Shown piece after piece: positions 20,624 to 29,529 of a DNA stretch of 64,000 bases (position 1 is the first letter of the stretch; each line of letters starts with the position of its first letter). The position numbers and the translations under genes are program-made. This DNA is from Pseudomonadales bacterium (GTDB taxonomy: Bacteria > Pseudomonadota > Gammaproteobacteria > Pseudomonadales > DC-out160): contig JAHRWA010000030.1 in the NCBI GenBank assembly GCA_019090455.1, positions 89,657 to 153,656 on the forward strand, in the 5' to 3' direction. The notes under the pieces are model-generated. The model saw only the letters and a program-made list of their open reading frames with translations, had not been told where the DNA came from and searched no databases.

Positions 20624-22114
20624 TTAACTCGCCTTTCTAAGTGAGGCTGATCGCTGTCCGGTCGCTTTCGAAAATCTTAACTTCCCGTCAGCCAACTTTC
20701 CGTAGCGCAACATAACAAGATCGACGGGATAATTTTGATAAAGTTTCCAAGGTAATTTTGATCCTTTCTTAGGGAACCGCTCTATCGCTCTCTGTACATA
20801 ACCGGACTGAAAATCAAGAAAGTTTGATTTCGTCACACTCAAATCATTATTAAGCGCTACTACTTTTTGAACCCCTTTTTTATCCATGTCTTTTATAAGT
20901 CGACACATATATTCGCTGGTTAAGTCGGCTTTTAACGTCCAAGACGCATTGGTGTAACCAAAGGTATTACCCAGATTCGGCAAGCCTTCAATCATAACGC
21001 CTTTATAATTCATCTTTTGAGTAATATCGAAATCGTCACCATCAACCGTAATCTTGATACCGCCCATAAACTTCAATTCTAAGCCCGTAGCCGAAACCAC
21101 AATATCGGCTTCTAGCTCTTTGCCTGACTTCAATAAAATACCTTTCTCAGTAAACCGATCAATATGATCAGTCACGATTGAAGCACTACCGCCCTTCACC
21201 GCTTTAAATAAGTCACCGCTCTTAACCGCACAAACGCGCTCATCCCAAGGGTTATAATTAGGCTCGAAATGCTTCATATCAACATTAGAACCGATCTTGC
21301 GCTTCACATCGGCCAACATCAAGCGACGCACTCCCTTCGGGAAGCGTTGACTCAACGTGTAGAATGCGGAAGCAATACCGATTTTTGTTGTACGATTAAC
21401 GCGATAAGATAGTTTTTCAGGTAAGAGTTTTCGAACTAAATCAACCGAGGGATCGTGACCCGGAACAGCCGCCATATAAGTGGGCGATCGCTGGAGCATA
21501 GTGACATGCGCGGTATCGTAAGCCAACTCAGGAAGCAACGTCACTGCTGTCGCACCACTGCCAATAACCACGACTTTCTTGCCTTTATAATCCAAATCCT
21601 CAGGCCATTGCTGAGGGTGAACAAGAGTCCCTTTATAATCAGACAATCCATCAAAATCCGGAGTATAACCTCCGTCATAACTATAATATCCGGTGCAACT
21701 ATTAATAAAGTTACAGCTTATTTCCTTGGTTTTTCCGTTCTTCTTATCTTCGTAAGTAATAGTCCATGTGGCATCAGCGCTATCCCAGGCAATGGAACTC
21801 ACCCATGATTGATAACGAATCTTTGAATCTGCATGGTATTCCGCTGCTGCTTCTTTGATGTAATTCAGAATTGAAGGTCCGTCCGCTAAAAACTGAGAAC
21901 TTGCCCAAGGCTTGAAACTATAGCCTAGAGTGAACATATCGGAATCGGATCGAATACCCGGATACTTAAATAAGTCCCAAGTTCCTCCCATTGTTTCACG
22001 CCCTTCCAAGAGACAGAAAGTTTTATCGGGGCATTTTTGCGTAAGGTGGCAAGCGGCACCAATTCCCGATAATCCAGCTCCAATTATAACGACGTCGAAA
22101 TGTTCTTTACTCAT
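20624..22114 (-). CDS. Flavin-containing monooxygenase (Baeyer-Villiger type)
   Basis: FAD/NADPH monooxygenase of 496 residues. The N-terminal FAD motif VVIIGAGLSGIGAA is at residues 8-21 and the NADPH motif VVVIGSGATA at 181-190. Between them the YKGTLVHPQQWP stretch (160-171) fits the FxGxxxHxxxWP fingerprint of flavin monooxygenases and Baeyer-Villiger enzymes. The substrate cannot be read from sequence; ketones, sulfides or amines are possible. It is monocistronic, ends at the shared terminator, and has an 18-base perfect palindrome about 105 bases upstream of its start. Confidence 0.85.
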   Translation of the reverse strand: MSKEHFDVVIIGAGLSGIGAACHLTQKCPDKTFCLLEGRETMGGTWDLFKYPGIRSDSDMFTLGYSFKPWASSQFLADGPSILNYIKEAAAEYHADSKIRYQSWVSSIAWDSADATWTITYEDKKNGKTKEISCNFINSCTGYYSYDGGYTPDFDGLSDYKGTLVHPQQWPEDLDYKGKKVVVIGSGATAVTLLPELAYDTAHVTMLQRSPTYMAAVPGHDPSVDLVRKLLPEKLSYRVNRTTKIGIASAFYTLSQRFPKGVRRLMLADVKRKIGSNVDMKHFEPNYNPWDERVCAVKSGDLFKAVKGGSASIVTDHIDRFTEKGILLKSGKELEADIVVSATGLELKFMGGIKITVDGDDFDITQKMNYKGVMIEGLPNLGNTFGYTNASWTLKADLTSEYMCRLIKDMDKKGVQKVVALNNDLSVTKSNFLDFQSGYVQRAIERFPKKGSKLPWKLYQNYPVDLVMLRYGKLADGKLRFSKATGQRSASLRKAS

Positions 22115-22631
22115 TTTTGGTACTCCATTAATCCGTAAGTTTGAATACGGCAGATACGATACGGCGGCAAGTTCTCACTAGCTTGCCTCAAGTGCGGACA
22201 GTAAAGCACTAGGGTCATTTTAAGTCAACTGACTTAATTGATTATTTTTCGACACTGCCTGTATTTTCCAAAAAACGCACTTAAATTTACATCTATCTTA
22301 TTGATAGTGTTACTTAAAAAGTAAAGTATTTCACTAAAGTCAAGAACCACTCACCCATTCAAGAGGGTATACTTTAAACAAGTCATTCTATCTTCAGCCG
22401 TTATAACGATCGAAATTATTCGCCCTACATTGTCCTTCACAGTCATAACAGGCCGCATTCAGCACCACCTAACCTAATGATCACAAGAGTGGTAAAAATG
22501 CTGGTAACACTATTCAGATCGCGTACCATCGCCGGTGGACAATATAGAGAGCTATATTTTAGTGACGAGCCTATTAGATTTAATTTCTAATCACTGTACG
22601 CCTATTCAACAATCTTAATTTGGAGAATCCG
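22115..22631. other. Divergent intergenic region, monooxygenase / thioesterases
   Basis: About 515 AT-rich bases between the divergent monooxygenase and thioesterase genes. No credible coding frame was seen. It contains the palindrome at 22220-22237 and must carry promoters in both directions. Confidence 0.6.
22220..22237. promoter_or_regulatory. 18-bp perfect palindrome, operator-like
   Basis: TTAAGTCAACTGACTTAA has perfect 8-base arms (TTAAGTCA/TGACTTAA) around a two-base centre. Its size and symmetry resemble TetR-family operators. It lies about 105 bases upstream of the monooxygenase start. No regulator gene is adjacent, so the binding protein is unknown. Confidence 0.5.
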
Positions 22632-23114
22632 ATGTCCGATTCCAAAAAGCCTGATACGGCGAGCCCTAATACTGGCCACCCAGGGTTTCAAGAATACCAA
22701 TTTAATCCCATATCTATGGAAGAAGGAAAGGCCACTGTCATGTTGCCGTACAATGAAAAATTCGTCGGTGACAAAACTTCAGGCTCGCTTCATGGCGGCA
22801 TTATCACTCTGCTAATGGATACAGCAGGGGGCATGTGTGTTATGTCCACACTCAAGCAGATCGTAGTCATTGCCACATTGGATTTGCGCATGGACTATTT
22901 ACGCCCCACCAAAAGAGGCATGGACATTACTGCAGAAGTTGAATGCTATGAAATCACAAAAAATGTCGCCTTCGTTAGAGGCTTTGCTTATGAAGGTGAG
23001 GGGGACGACAAAGAAGCTGTCGCTCATATGACTGCGGCGTTTATGCTTAACACTCAAGGCCCCAATATCACCGATATGAATCGTTTCTCAGCCGTTAGTA
23101 GTGAGGATAAATAA
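22632..23114 (+). CDS. Hotdog-fold thioesterase (PaaI family)
   Basis: 160-residue hotdog-fold protein of the PaaI acyl-CoA thioesterase group. The family signature SLHGGIITLLMDTAGG is in the middle of the protein, followed by LDLRMDYLRPTKRG. I start at the ATG at 22632 because GGAG is six bases upstream; the open frame extends four codons further to a TTG that lies within the ribosome-binding site. It is followed after one base by a second hotdog gene. The acyl-CoA substrate is unknown. Confidence 0.85.
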   Translation: MSDSKKPDTASPNTGHPGFQEYQFNPISMEEGKATVMLPYNEKFVGDKTSGSLHGGIITLLMDTAGGMCVMSTLKQIVVIATLDLRMDYLRPTKRGMDITAEVECYEITKNVAFVRGFAYEGEGDDKEAVAHMTAAFMLNTQGPNITDMNRFSAVSSEDK

Positions 23115-23115
23115 T

Positions 23116-23547
23116 ATGTCTAAGGCTTTTGATTTTTTACTCGATGAAAAGAATGCCACTGAATTAGTCAGCTCCATTCCCTATGCAGAATACTTAGGGA
23201 TACGAATACAGCAAAATATAAATGGTGAAATCATTTTTCTTTTGCCCTTTCACGAAAAACACATTGGCAACCCGATGATACGCGCAATACACGGCGGAAT
23301 AATTGCCAGCTTCTTAGAATGCTCATCCACATTGATGGTAATCGGAACCGTCTGTCACGATCACTTACCTAAATGCGTCAACCACACCACTGAGTATTTA
23401 AAAAGCGCAAAGGGAGTGGATACGTTTGCCAGAGTCAAAGTCAATAAAGCAGGTCGTCGTATTGTGGCAGCGAGCGTTTCCAGCTGGCAAAAAGATGAAA
23501 GCACACCTATCGCCATTTCTTATTCTCGTTTTTTGGTAAATGAGTAG
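23116..23547 (+). CDS. Hotdog-fold thioesterase (PaaI family), second copy
   Basis: 143-residue hotdog-fold protein with the matching signature AIHGGIIASFLECSS and the downstream NHTTEYLKSAKG. The ATG at 23116 lies one base after the first thioesterase stop, with GAGG inside the upstream gene. The two proteins align in outline but differ clearly, so they are an old duplication or a heteromeric pair rather than a recent copy. The substrate is unknown. Confidence 0.83.
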   Translation: MSKAFDFLLDEKNATELVSSIPYAEYLGIRIQQNINGEIIFLLPFHEKHIGNPMIRAIHGGIIASFLECSSTLMVIGTVCHDHLPKCVNHTTEYLKSAKGVDTFARVKVNKAGRRIVAASVSSWQKDESTPIAISYSRFLVNE

Positions 23548-23636
23548 TTGATAATTGTGGGACCGGTAACAATCGAGAGACATATATTACCCTTCGAGAA
23601 AAACAGGAAAACTGCAGCATGGCCTGTTTATACCGG

Positions 23637-24329
23637 TCAAGCAGGCAGCTGCCAATTTATCGCAACACTCCCATGTTGAGACAAGTATTGATTCGTTTGT
23701 GAAAAGTGTTGGCTGCCAAAAAACCCTCGATGCGCCGACAAGGGAGAGGGGTGAGGTGCCTTTAATATTAGATGTTTTTGACCATCAATAAATTGCCCCT
23801 TTTTCTGCGCGTAGGCACCCCACAGCATAAAAACCAGCCCTTCACGACTTTGGTTTAAATGCTGAATAACAACATCGGTAAATTCTTCCCAGCCTTTATT
23901 TTGATGCGAAGCCGCTTGCCCCCGCTCCACAGTCAATACCGAATTTAACAACAAGACTCCCTGCTCTGCCCAAGAGGTTAGACAACCATTCACTCCATTC
24001 TCCGTTCCTACATCCTGATTCATCTCTTTAAATATATTTTTTAATGAGGGTGGAGCAGGGATCGATGGGGGCACAGAAAAACAGAGTCCATGAGCCTGAC
24101 CTGGCCCGTGATAGGGATCCTGGCCAAGAATAACGACTTTGACTTTGTTAAAATCAATATGATCTAGAGCGCTGAAAATAACATCGCTTTTAGGATATAG
24201 GGTTTTCTTCGCTGCCTTTTCTTGAATCAAAAATTGCTTCAAGCTGACCATATACGGCTTTTCAAATTCTTCGCCCAAAACCGCTTTCCAGGACGCACTT
24301 AATTTTACTTGTTCGGCAACCGCACTCAT
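23637..24329 (-). CDS. ung: Uracil-DNA glycosylase
   Basis: Base-excision repair enzyme that removes uracil from DNA. The 230-residue protein has the catalytic motif GQDPYHGPGQAHGLCFSV and the minor-groove intercalation loop HPSPLSAHRGFFGSQHF, plus the LLNSVLTVE stretch of family 1. The start is the ATG at 24329 with GGAG seven bases upstream; a TTG directly before it is not needed. It converges on the thioesterase pair. Confidence 0.97.
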   Translation of the reverse strand: MSAVAEQVKLSASWKAVLGEEFEKPYMVSLKQFLIQEKAAKKTLYPKSDVIFSALDHIDFNKVKVVILGQDPYHGPGQAHGLCFSVPPSIPAPPSLKNIFKEMNQDVGTENGVNGCLTSWAEQGVLLLNSVLTVERGQAASHQNKGWEEFTDVVIQHLNQSREGLVFMLWGAYAQKKGQFIDGQKHLILKAPHPSPLSAHRGFFGSQHFSQTNQYLSQHGSVAINWQLPA

Positions 24330-24397
24330 CAAACAACTCCATCACTTATTTGGATCTAACCACACATTTTATTGACACAATCTATTAATACTATCGA

Positions 24398-26578
24398 CTA
24401 TGACAAAGGTATAGGCTTACCCAAATAAAACCCTTGCACATAATCGACACCAATCTCTTTTAATTTTTCGTACACCTCTTTCGACTCACATAGTTCCGCT
24501 ATGGTTTTCTTCCCCATGATGTGACTAATATCGTTAATCGATTTCACCATAGCGTAATCAATTTCATCATCCACAATATTACGCACAAAACTTCCATCAA
24601 TCTTTACGAAGTCAACAGGCATGTGTTTTAGGTAAGAGAAAGATGACATACCAGCCCCAAAATCATCCAAGGCAAATTTACAGCCGATTTCTCTTAATTT
24701 TGAAATAAATTCGCAGGCGTCAACTAGGTTTGTGACTGCGGCAGTTTCCGTGACTTCAAAACAAAGTTTATTGGCATCCACTTGAGTTTGTTCTATTAAC
24801 TCGCGAATATAATCTACCGTCGTAATGTCGCTCAATGTAGTGCCCGATAGATTGATACTGCAAAGTGACATTCTACGCAATTGCTCTACATTATCCCCTA
24901 GCCATTGCAATGCATTACGTACAACCCAACGATCAACTAACTTAATCACTCCATATCGCTCAGCAGCAGGCAAGAACGCTCCTGGAGGATACATATCCCC
25001 CTGCTCATCTTGATACCGCAGCAATATCTCACAATGTAAGCCAGCATTCTTATCCTGAATATCATTTTTGGAATGGGCATTGGCTTCGTTTTTAGATTCA
25101 GTATTGTCATTATAAACAGGCTTTATTTCCTGCTGATATAAACAAAAACCTTCGCCTTCCACTGCGTTAACAATTCGTGTAACCCACTGCATTTCACCTT
25201 GACGCTTTATGATTTGAGTGTCATTCGGCTGTACTACGTGCACTCGGTTTCGCCCATTTTCTTTAGCTTCGTAGCAAGCAGAATCCGCTAGACTCAAACT
25301 ATCAACCCAACTTGCACTCGTCTCACTAATACCCACTACGCCGATACTCGCGCCAACAGTAAAACTTTTACCCGTCCACGAAAACCGGAATTCTCCAATT
25401 TTCTTTAACACTTGTTGAGCCACTTTTTCCCCGTGCTGCACATCACATTGCCAAAGTAATATGCCGAATTCGTCGCCCCCTAATCTAGCAAGAGTATCTC
25501 GCTTTCTCACCACTGTGTGCAATACCGTGGTGAGCTGGCGGAGCAGTTCATCACCAGCAGCGTGACCACATGTATCGTTGACAATTTTAAATTGATCCAA
25601 GTCCAGATAGCACAGGACATGCTCTGTATTTAACTCTTCTGCAATTTTTATTGCCTGCTGTAATCGCGCTTCAAACTCGGCTCGATTGACTAAGCCAGTG
25701 AGACTGTCATGCGAGGCTTCAAACATTAATTTTTGAGACCATTGATGCACTTCCGTTACATCATGTATCACGATGACATATCCGGTAATGTCCTCTTGCC
25801 CCTTATAAATAGGAGAAAAAAAACACTCCACATTAAAACACTCACCAGAATCTTTTATTAGCAGCGCATCAGGCCCCAGCTTGAAACTTTCTTGATGTGC
25901 CATACGTCGTAAAATATCGATATTAAGTGATTGCTCAGTAACTTCATCGACAATATTAATTCCGTCAAAAAGGCGGGAACCTTGAGCCTTATCTAATTTC
26001 AATCCCGTTATCGTTTCAGCCACGATATTCATATAATTAACCCTTCCGTCAGCTGTCACACCAACAACGCCATCGGTGATCGAATCCAGGGTTATTTCTA
26101 GCTTCTCTTTTTCGCGAAATAAGTGATCTTCAATCTGCCAACGCTTAACGACTCGACGTATCAGCCTCTCAACTCCATCGCAATCCGTACCATCAGCATC
26201 CACAACATCCGAGGCTCCCGCGGATATCGCCCTCTGCTCTAACTGATTGGCACCCGGTCGGATAATTAAAATAATAGGGAGTCGAAAATGGTTTTCTCTT
26301 ACATAGTGGATAAAATCGAGGCTCAATTCTGGATTATGAACAAAATCGATAAAACACAAGTCATAGTCATTATCCATCAAACTATCTTGCGCTAACTCCA
26401 GTTCATCACAACAACTGAAGTTCAATTTCGGTTCAGTGCCAGAGAGCAGCTTAAACAGTTTCTTAGCTTCAACTGAGCCCCAATCAATAAAGAGAGAGTT
26501 TATACGATTAGAATCTGGCAACACAGTGGGTACATTCATATAAAGTAACGTCGTCCAATGACCGTTAGATAGCCTCAT
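24398..26578 (-). CDS. GGDEF/EAL protein with receiver-like and PAS domains
   Basis: 726-residue protein for cyclic-di-GMP metabolism. Domain order: a receiver-like N-terminal domain (about 25-150) with the Asp-bearing CFID, a PAS domain (about 165-285) starting ITDGVVGVTADGRVNYMN, a GGDEF domain with intact RLGGDEFG (about 370), and an EAL domain with EILLR and DDFGAGMSSFSYLK plus VKIDGSF. The conserved receiver lysine region reads VVDAD, so phosphorylation is uncertain. Both catalytic motifs look functional. The ATG at 26578 touches AAGG directly and the ATG at 26539 is an alternative. lysS lies 85 bases upstream. Confidence 0.9.
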   Translation of the reverse strand: MRLSNGHWTTLLYMNVPTVLPDSNRINSLFIDWGSVEAKKLFKLLSGTEPKLNFSCCDELELAQDSLMDNDYDLCFIDFVHNPELSLDFIHYVRENHFRLPIILIIRPGANQLEQRAISAGASDVVDADGTDCDGVERLIRRVVKRWQIEDHLFREKEKLEITLDSITDGVVGVTADGRVNYMNIVAETITGLKLDKAQGSRLFDGINIVDEVTEQSLNIDILRRMAHQESFKLGPDALLIKDSGECFNVECFFSPIYKGQEDITGYVIVIHDVTEVHQWSQKLMFEASHDSLTGLVNRAEFEARLQQAIKIAEELNTEHVLCYLDLDQFKIVNDTCGHAAGDELLRQLTTVLHTVVRKRDTLARLGGDEFGILLWQCDVQHGEKVAQQVLKKIGEFRFSWTGKSFTVGASIGVVGISETSASWVDSLSLADSACYEAKENGRNRVHVVQPNDTQIIKRQGEMQWVTRIVNAVEGEGFCLYQQEIKPVYNDNTESKNEANAHSKNDIQDKNAGLHCEILLRYQDEQGDMYPPGAFLPAAERYGVIKLVDRWVVRNALQWLGDNVEQLRRMSLCSINLSGTTLSDITTVDYIRELIEQTQVDANKLCFEVTETAAVTNLVDACEFISKLREIGCKFALDDFGAGMSSFSYLKHMPVDFVKIDGSFVRNIVDDEIDYAMVKSINDISHIMGKKTIAELCESKEVYEKLKEIGVDYVQGFYLGKPIPLS

Positions 26579-26663
26579 CCTTAAGAATAGCTTACTCGTC
26601 CATATCTTTGGCTGCTCCCTTAAGCTCAGCTAAAAGCCCATAGAGCAACTGTCGATCAATCAA

Positions 26664-28178
26664 TCAACCGAGAGGTTTCATATGAGGAAACAATATCACG
26701 TCCCGAATCGAAGGCGAATCCGTAAATAGCATTACAAGCCGGTCAATACCAATCCCTTCTCCAGCCGTCGGCGGCATCCCATATTCTAGAGCCGTAATAT
26801 AATCTTCATCAAAGTGCATTGCCTCATCATCACCCGCATCCTTCTCTGCGACTTGATGACTAAAACGCTCGGCCTGATCTTCCGGATCATTTAACTCAGA
26901 AAAACCATTCGCTATCTCACGTCCACCGACAAAAAACTCGAACCGATCCGTGACAAAAGGGTTATCGTCATTGCGTCTTGCCAACGGCGATACCTCAGTG
27001 GGATATTGTGTAATAAACGTGGGATCTTTCAGTTCATGTTCAACTGTTTTCTCAAAAATTTCTATCTGAACTTTACCCAAACCCCAACTTTCTTTTATTG
27101 GTATGGCTAAGCGTTCTGCAATCGCTTTCGCTTTTGCAATATCATTCAGCTCTTCTTTGGAAATGTCATCATTGTAATGCAATATTGATTCGACGATCGT
27201 CATGCGTTTGAATGATTTCCCAAAGTCATAAATATCCCCTTGGTAGGGTACTTCTGTTTTACCCAAAACGTCGATAGCGATAGCTCTTAACATGTCTTCG
27301 GTCAAGTCCATCAGGTCATTATAATCCGCGTACGCTTGGTAAAATTCAACCATGGTAAATTCCGGATTGTGACGAGTAGACAATCCTTCGTTACGGAAAT
27401 TTCGGTTTATTTCGAAAACTCTTTCAAACCCTCCCACTACCAACCTTTTCAAATAGAGCTCGGGCGCAACTCTTAAATACAAATCAATATCCAATGCATT
27501 ATGGAACGTAACAAAAGGCTTGGCCGTTGCGCCGCCTGGTATCACTTGCATCATGGGAGTTTCAACCTCCAAATAATCGCGATCACATAAGTAGCGCCGA
27601 ATACCTTCTACAATTCTTGATCTCATCCGGAAGGTATTTCGCACATCCTCGTTAACGATCAGATCAACATATCGCTGGCGATAACGCATTTCCTGATCTG
27701 ATAAGCCTTTAAACTTATCAGGCAGTGGGCGCAGAGATTTCACCAATTGCTCACAGATCGTCATATCAACATAGAGATCGCCTTTATTAGACTTATGCAG
27801 TATGCCTTTTGCCCCAACAATATCCCCCAGATCCCAGCTTTTAATCTCAGTCAACAACGGCTTTGGTAACACCTTACGATTAACATAGAGCTGAATATTT
27901 GCGGTCGTATCTTGGATAACAATAAATGCCCCTCTATTACGCACCACTCGTCCCGCAACCGTCACGATTGTTGCCAAGGACTCTAAATCTTCTTTCGATT
28001 CATTACCGAATTTCTGCTGCAAATCTCCGCAGTAATGATCGCGACGGAAATCGTTAGGAAATGCATTACGTTGCTCGCGAATTTTACTTAATTTTGCTCG
28101 TCGCTCAGCAATTAATTTATTTTCATCAACTGCGTTGCTGTCATCTAACGGCTTTGCATTTTTTGTGTCTTTCGTCAT
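26664..28178 (-). CDS. lysS: Lysyl-tRNA synthetase, class II
   Basis: Charges tRNA-Lys. The 504-residue protein has the N-terminal OB-fold anticodon-binding domain (about 60-160, with [15 protein letters not shown]) and the class II catalytic core with [33 protein letters not shown] and the C-terminal [19 protein letters not shown]. It follows prfB on the same strand, the common prfB-lysS pair. The ATG start at 28178 gives a normal family length. Confidence 0.97.
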   Translation of the reverse strand: MTKDTKNAKPLDDSNAVDENKLIAERRAKLSKIREQRNAFPNDFRRDHYCGDLQQKFGNESKEDLESLATIVTVAGRVVRNRGAFIVIQDTTANIQLYVNRKVLPKPLLTEIKSWDLGDIVGAKGILHKSNKGDLYVDMTICEQLVKSLRPLPDKFKGLSDQEMRYRQRYVDLIVNEDVRNTFRMRSRIVEGIRRYLCDRDYLEVETPMMQVIPGGATAKPFVTFHNALDIDLYLRVAPELYLKRLVVGGFERVFEINRNFRNEGLSTRHNPEFTMVEFYQAYADYNDLMDLTEDMLRAIAIDVLGKTEVPYQGDIYDFGKSFKRMTIVESILHYNDDISKEELNDIAKAKAIAERLAIPIKESWGLGKVQIEIFEKTVEHELKDPTFITQYPTEVSPLARRNDDNPFVTDRFEFFVGGREIANGFSELNDPEDQAERFSHQVAEKDAGDDEAMHFDEDYITALEYGMPPTAGEGIGIDRLVMLFTDSPSIRDVILFPHMKPLG

Positions 28179-28250
28179 GATTTAAACCTAGCTTGGGTTC
28201 TATCGATTAAACTTACTCGTTAACAATATTGTTTTGCCATCTTGCAAAAA

Positions 28251-29346
28251 TTACAATCCCGCTTTTAAACTGGCTTCAATAAACTTATCCAGATCACCGT
28301 CTAAAACAGCGGCTGTATTGGAGGATTCTACGTTTGTCCTCAAGTCTTTAATACGAGACTGGTCCAATACATAGGAGCGAATTTGGCTACCCCAACCTAT
28401 ATCAGATTTGGAGTCTTCCATTGCTTGTTTTTCGGCATTTTGTTTTTGCAGCTCATATTCATACAGCTTCGCTCTCAACTGACTCATGGCTTGCGCTTTA
28501 TTTTTATGCTGTGAGCGGTCGTTTTGGCATTGCACAACAATGTTGGTGGGCTCATGAGTAATACGCACCGCCGAATCAGTCCGGTTAACGTGCTGCCCGC
28601 CCGCGCCACTTGCCCGATAGGTATCAATTCGTAAATCTGCCGGATTGATATCGACCTCAATATCATCATCAATTTCGGGGGAAATAAAAACAGAGGCAAA
28701 GGAAGTATGCCGACGACTACCTGAATCAAAAGGCGACTTACGCACCAAACGATGCACGCCGGTCTCGGTCCTCAACCAACCAAAAGCGTATTCTCCCTGA
28801 CAGTGTATCGTCGCACTTTTAATGCCTGCGACATCTCCAGAGGAGGCTTCAATTAACTCAGATTTAAAACCATGCTGATCACACCAGCGCAAATACATAC
28901 GCAATAACATTTCAGCCCAATCCTGCGCCTCAGTGCCGCCGGAGCCAGACTGTATTTCAATATAACAATTCTGAGCATCCATTTCACCGGAGAACATTCG
29001 ACGAAATTCAAGACCTGCAACATCACTTTCTAATTCCGCTAATTCCAGCTGCACCTCAGAGACAATGGTTTCATCGTCCTCTTCAACAGCCATTTCGAGA
29101 AGTAGTTCGGAATCATCCAAGCCCGACATCAGCTTATCAATAGTCAACACAATCACTTCCAAAGTCACTCGCTCCTTACCGAGCGCCTGTGCTTTTTCCG
29201 GGTTGTTCCAAACCTCAGAATTCTCGAGCTCACGACTGACTTCTTCTAACCGTTCTTTCTTAAGATCATAGTCAAAGATACCCCCTTAGAGACTCAGCTC
29301 TAACCAGAAGATCTTTGATTTTTGTGGTTATCGGATTAATTTCCAT
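28251..29346 (-). CDS. prfB: Peptide chain release factor 2, with programmed +1 frameshift
   Basis: Recognises UGA and UAA stop codons and triggers peptide release. Reading from the ATG at 29346 gives 24 codons ([14 protein letters not shown]...) and then an in-frame TGA at 29274-29272. Skipping one base continues in the +1 frame to 28251, giving 364 residues, close to E. coli RF2 (365). The specificity motif SPF (in VRKSPFDSG) and the catalytic GGQ (in GAGGQHVNR) are present. The coordinates span both frames. It sits between recJ and lysS. Confidence 0.96.
29271..29286 (-). promoter_or_regulatory. prfB autoregulatory recoding site
   Basis: On the minus strand the site reads AGGGGGTATCTTTGAC: an internal Shine-Dalgarno-like AGGGGG, then the slippery CTT codon followed by TGA and C. 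When RF2 is scarce, ribosomes slip +1 and make full-length RF2. The arrangement is the conserved bacterial one. Confidence 0.96.
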
Positions 29347-29529
29347 AATATTCTATAGGTTCCGTAGATCTAAAAAATGGCCGATAGTGTACCTCATTTC
29401 CGCCTGTGATGGACCCGGTTCTCTGGCACTATTTCCACCCATCTAAGCCCACTATAATTGAAACCTTGTTGTTCAAAGAGAGGATACTAAGAGAATAGTT
29501 GTTAAACGAATGATTCACGCCAAAGGTAA

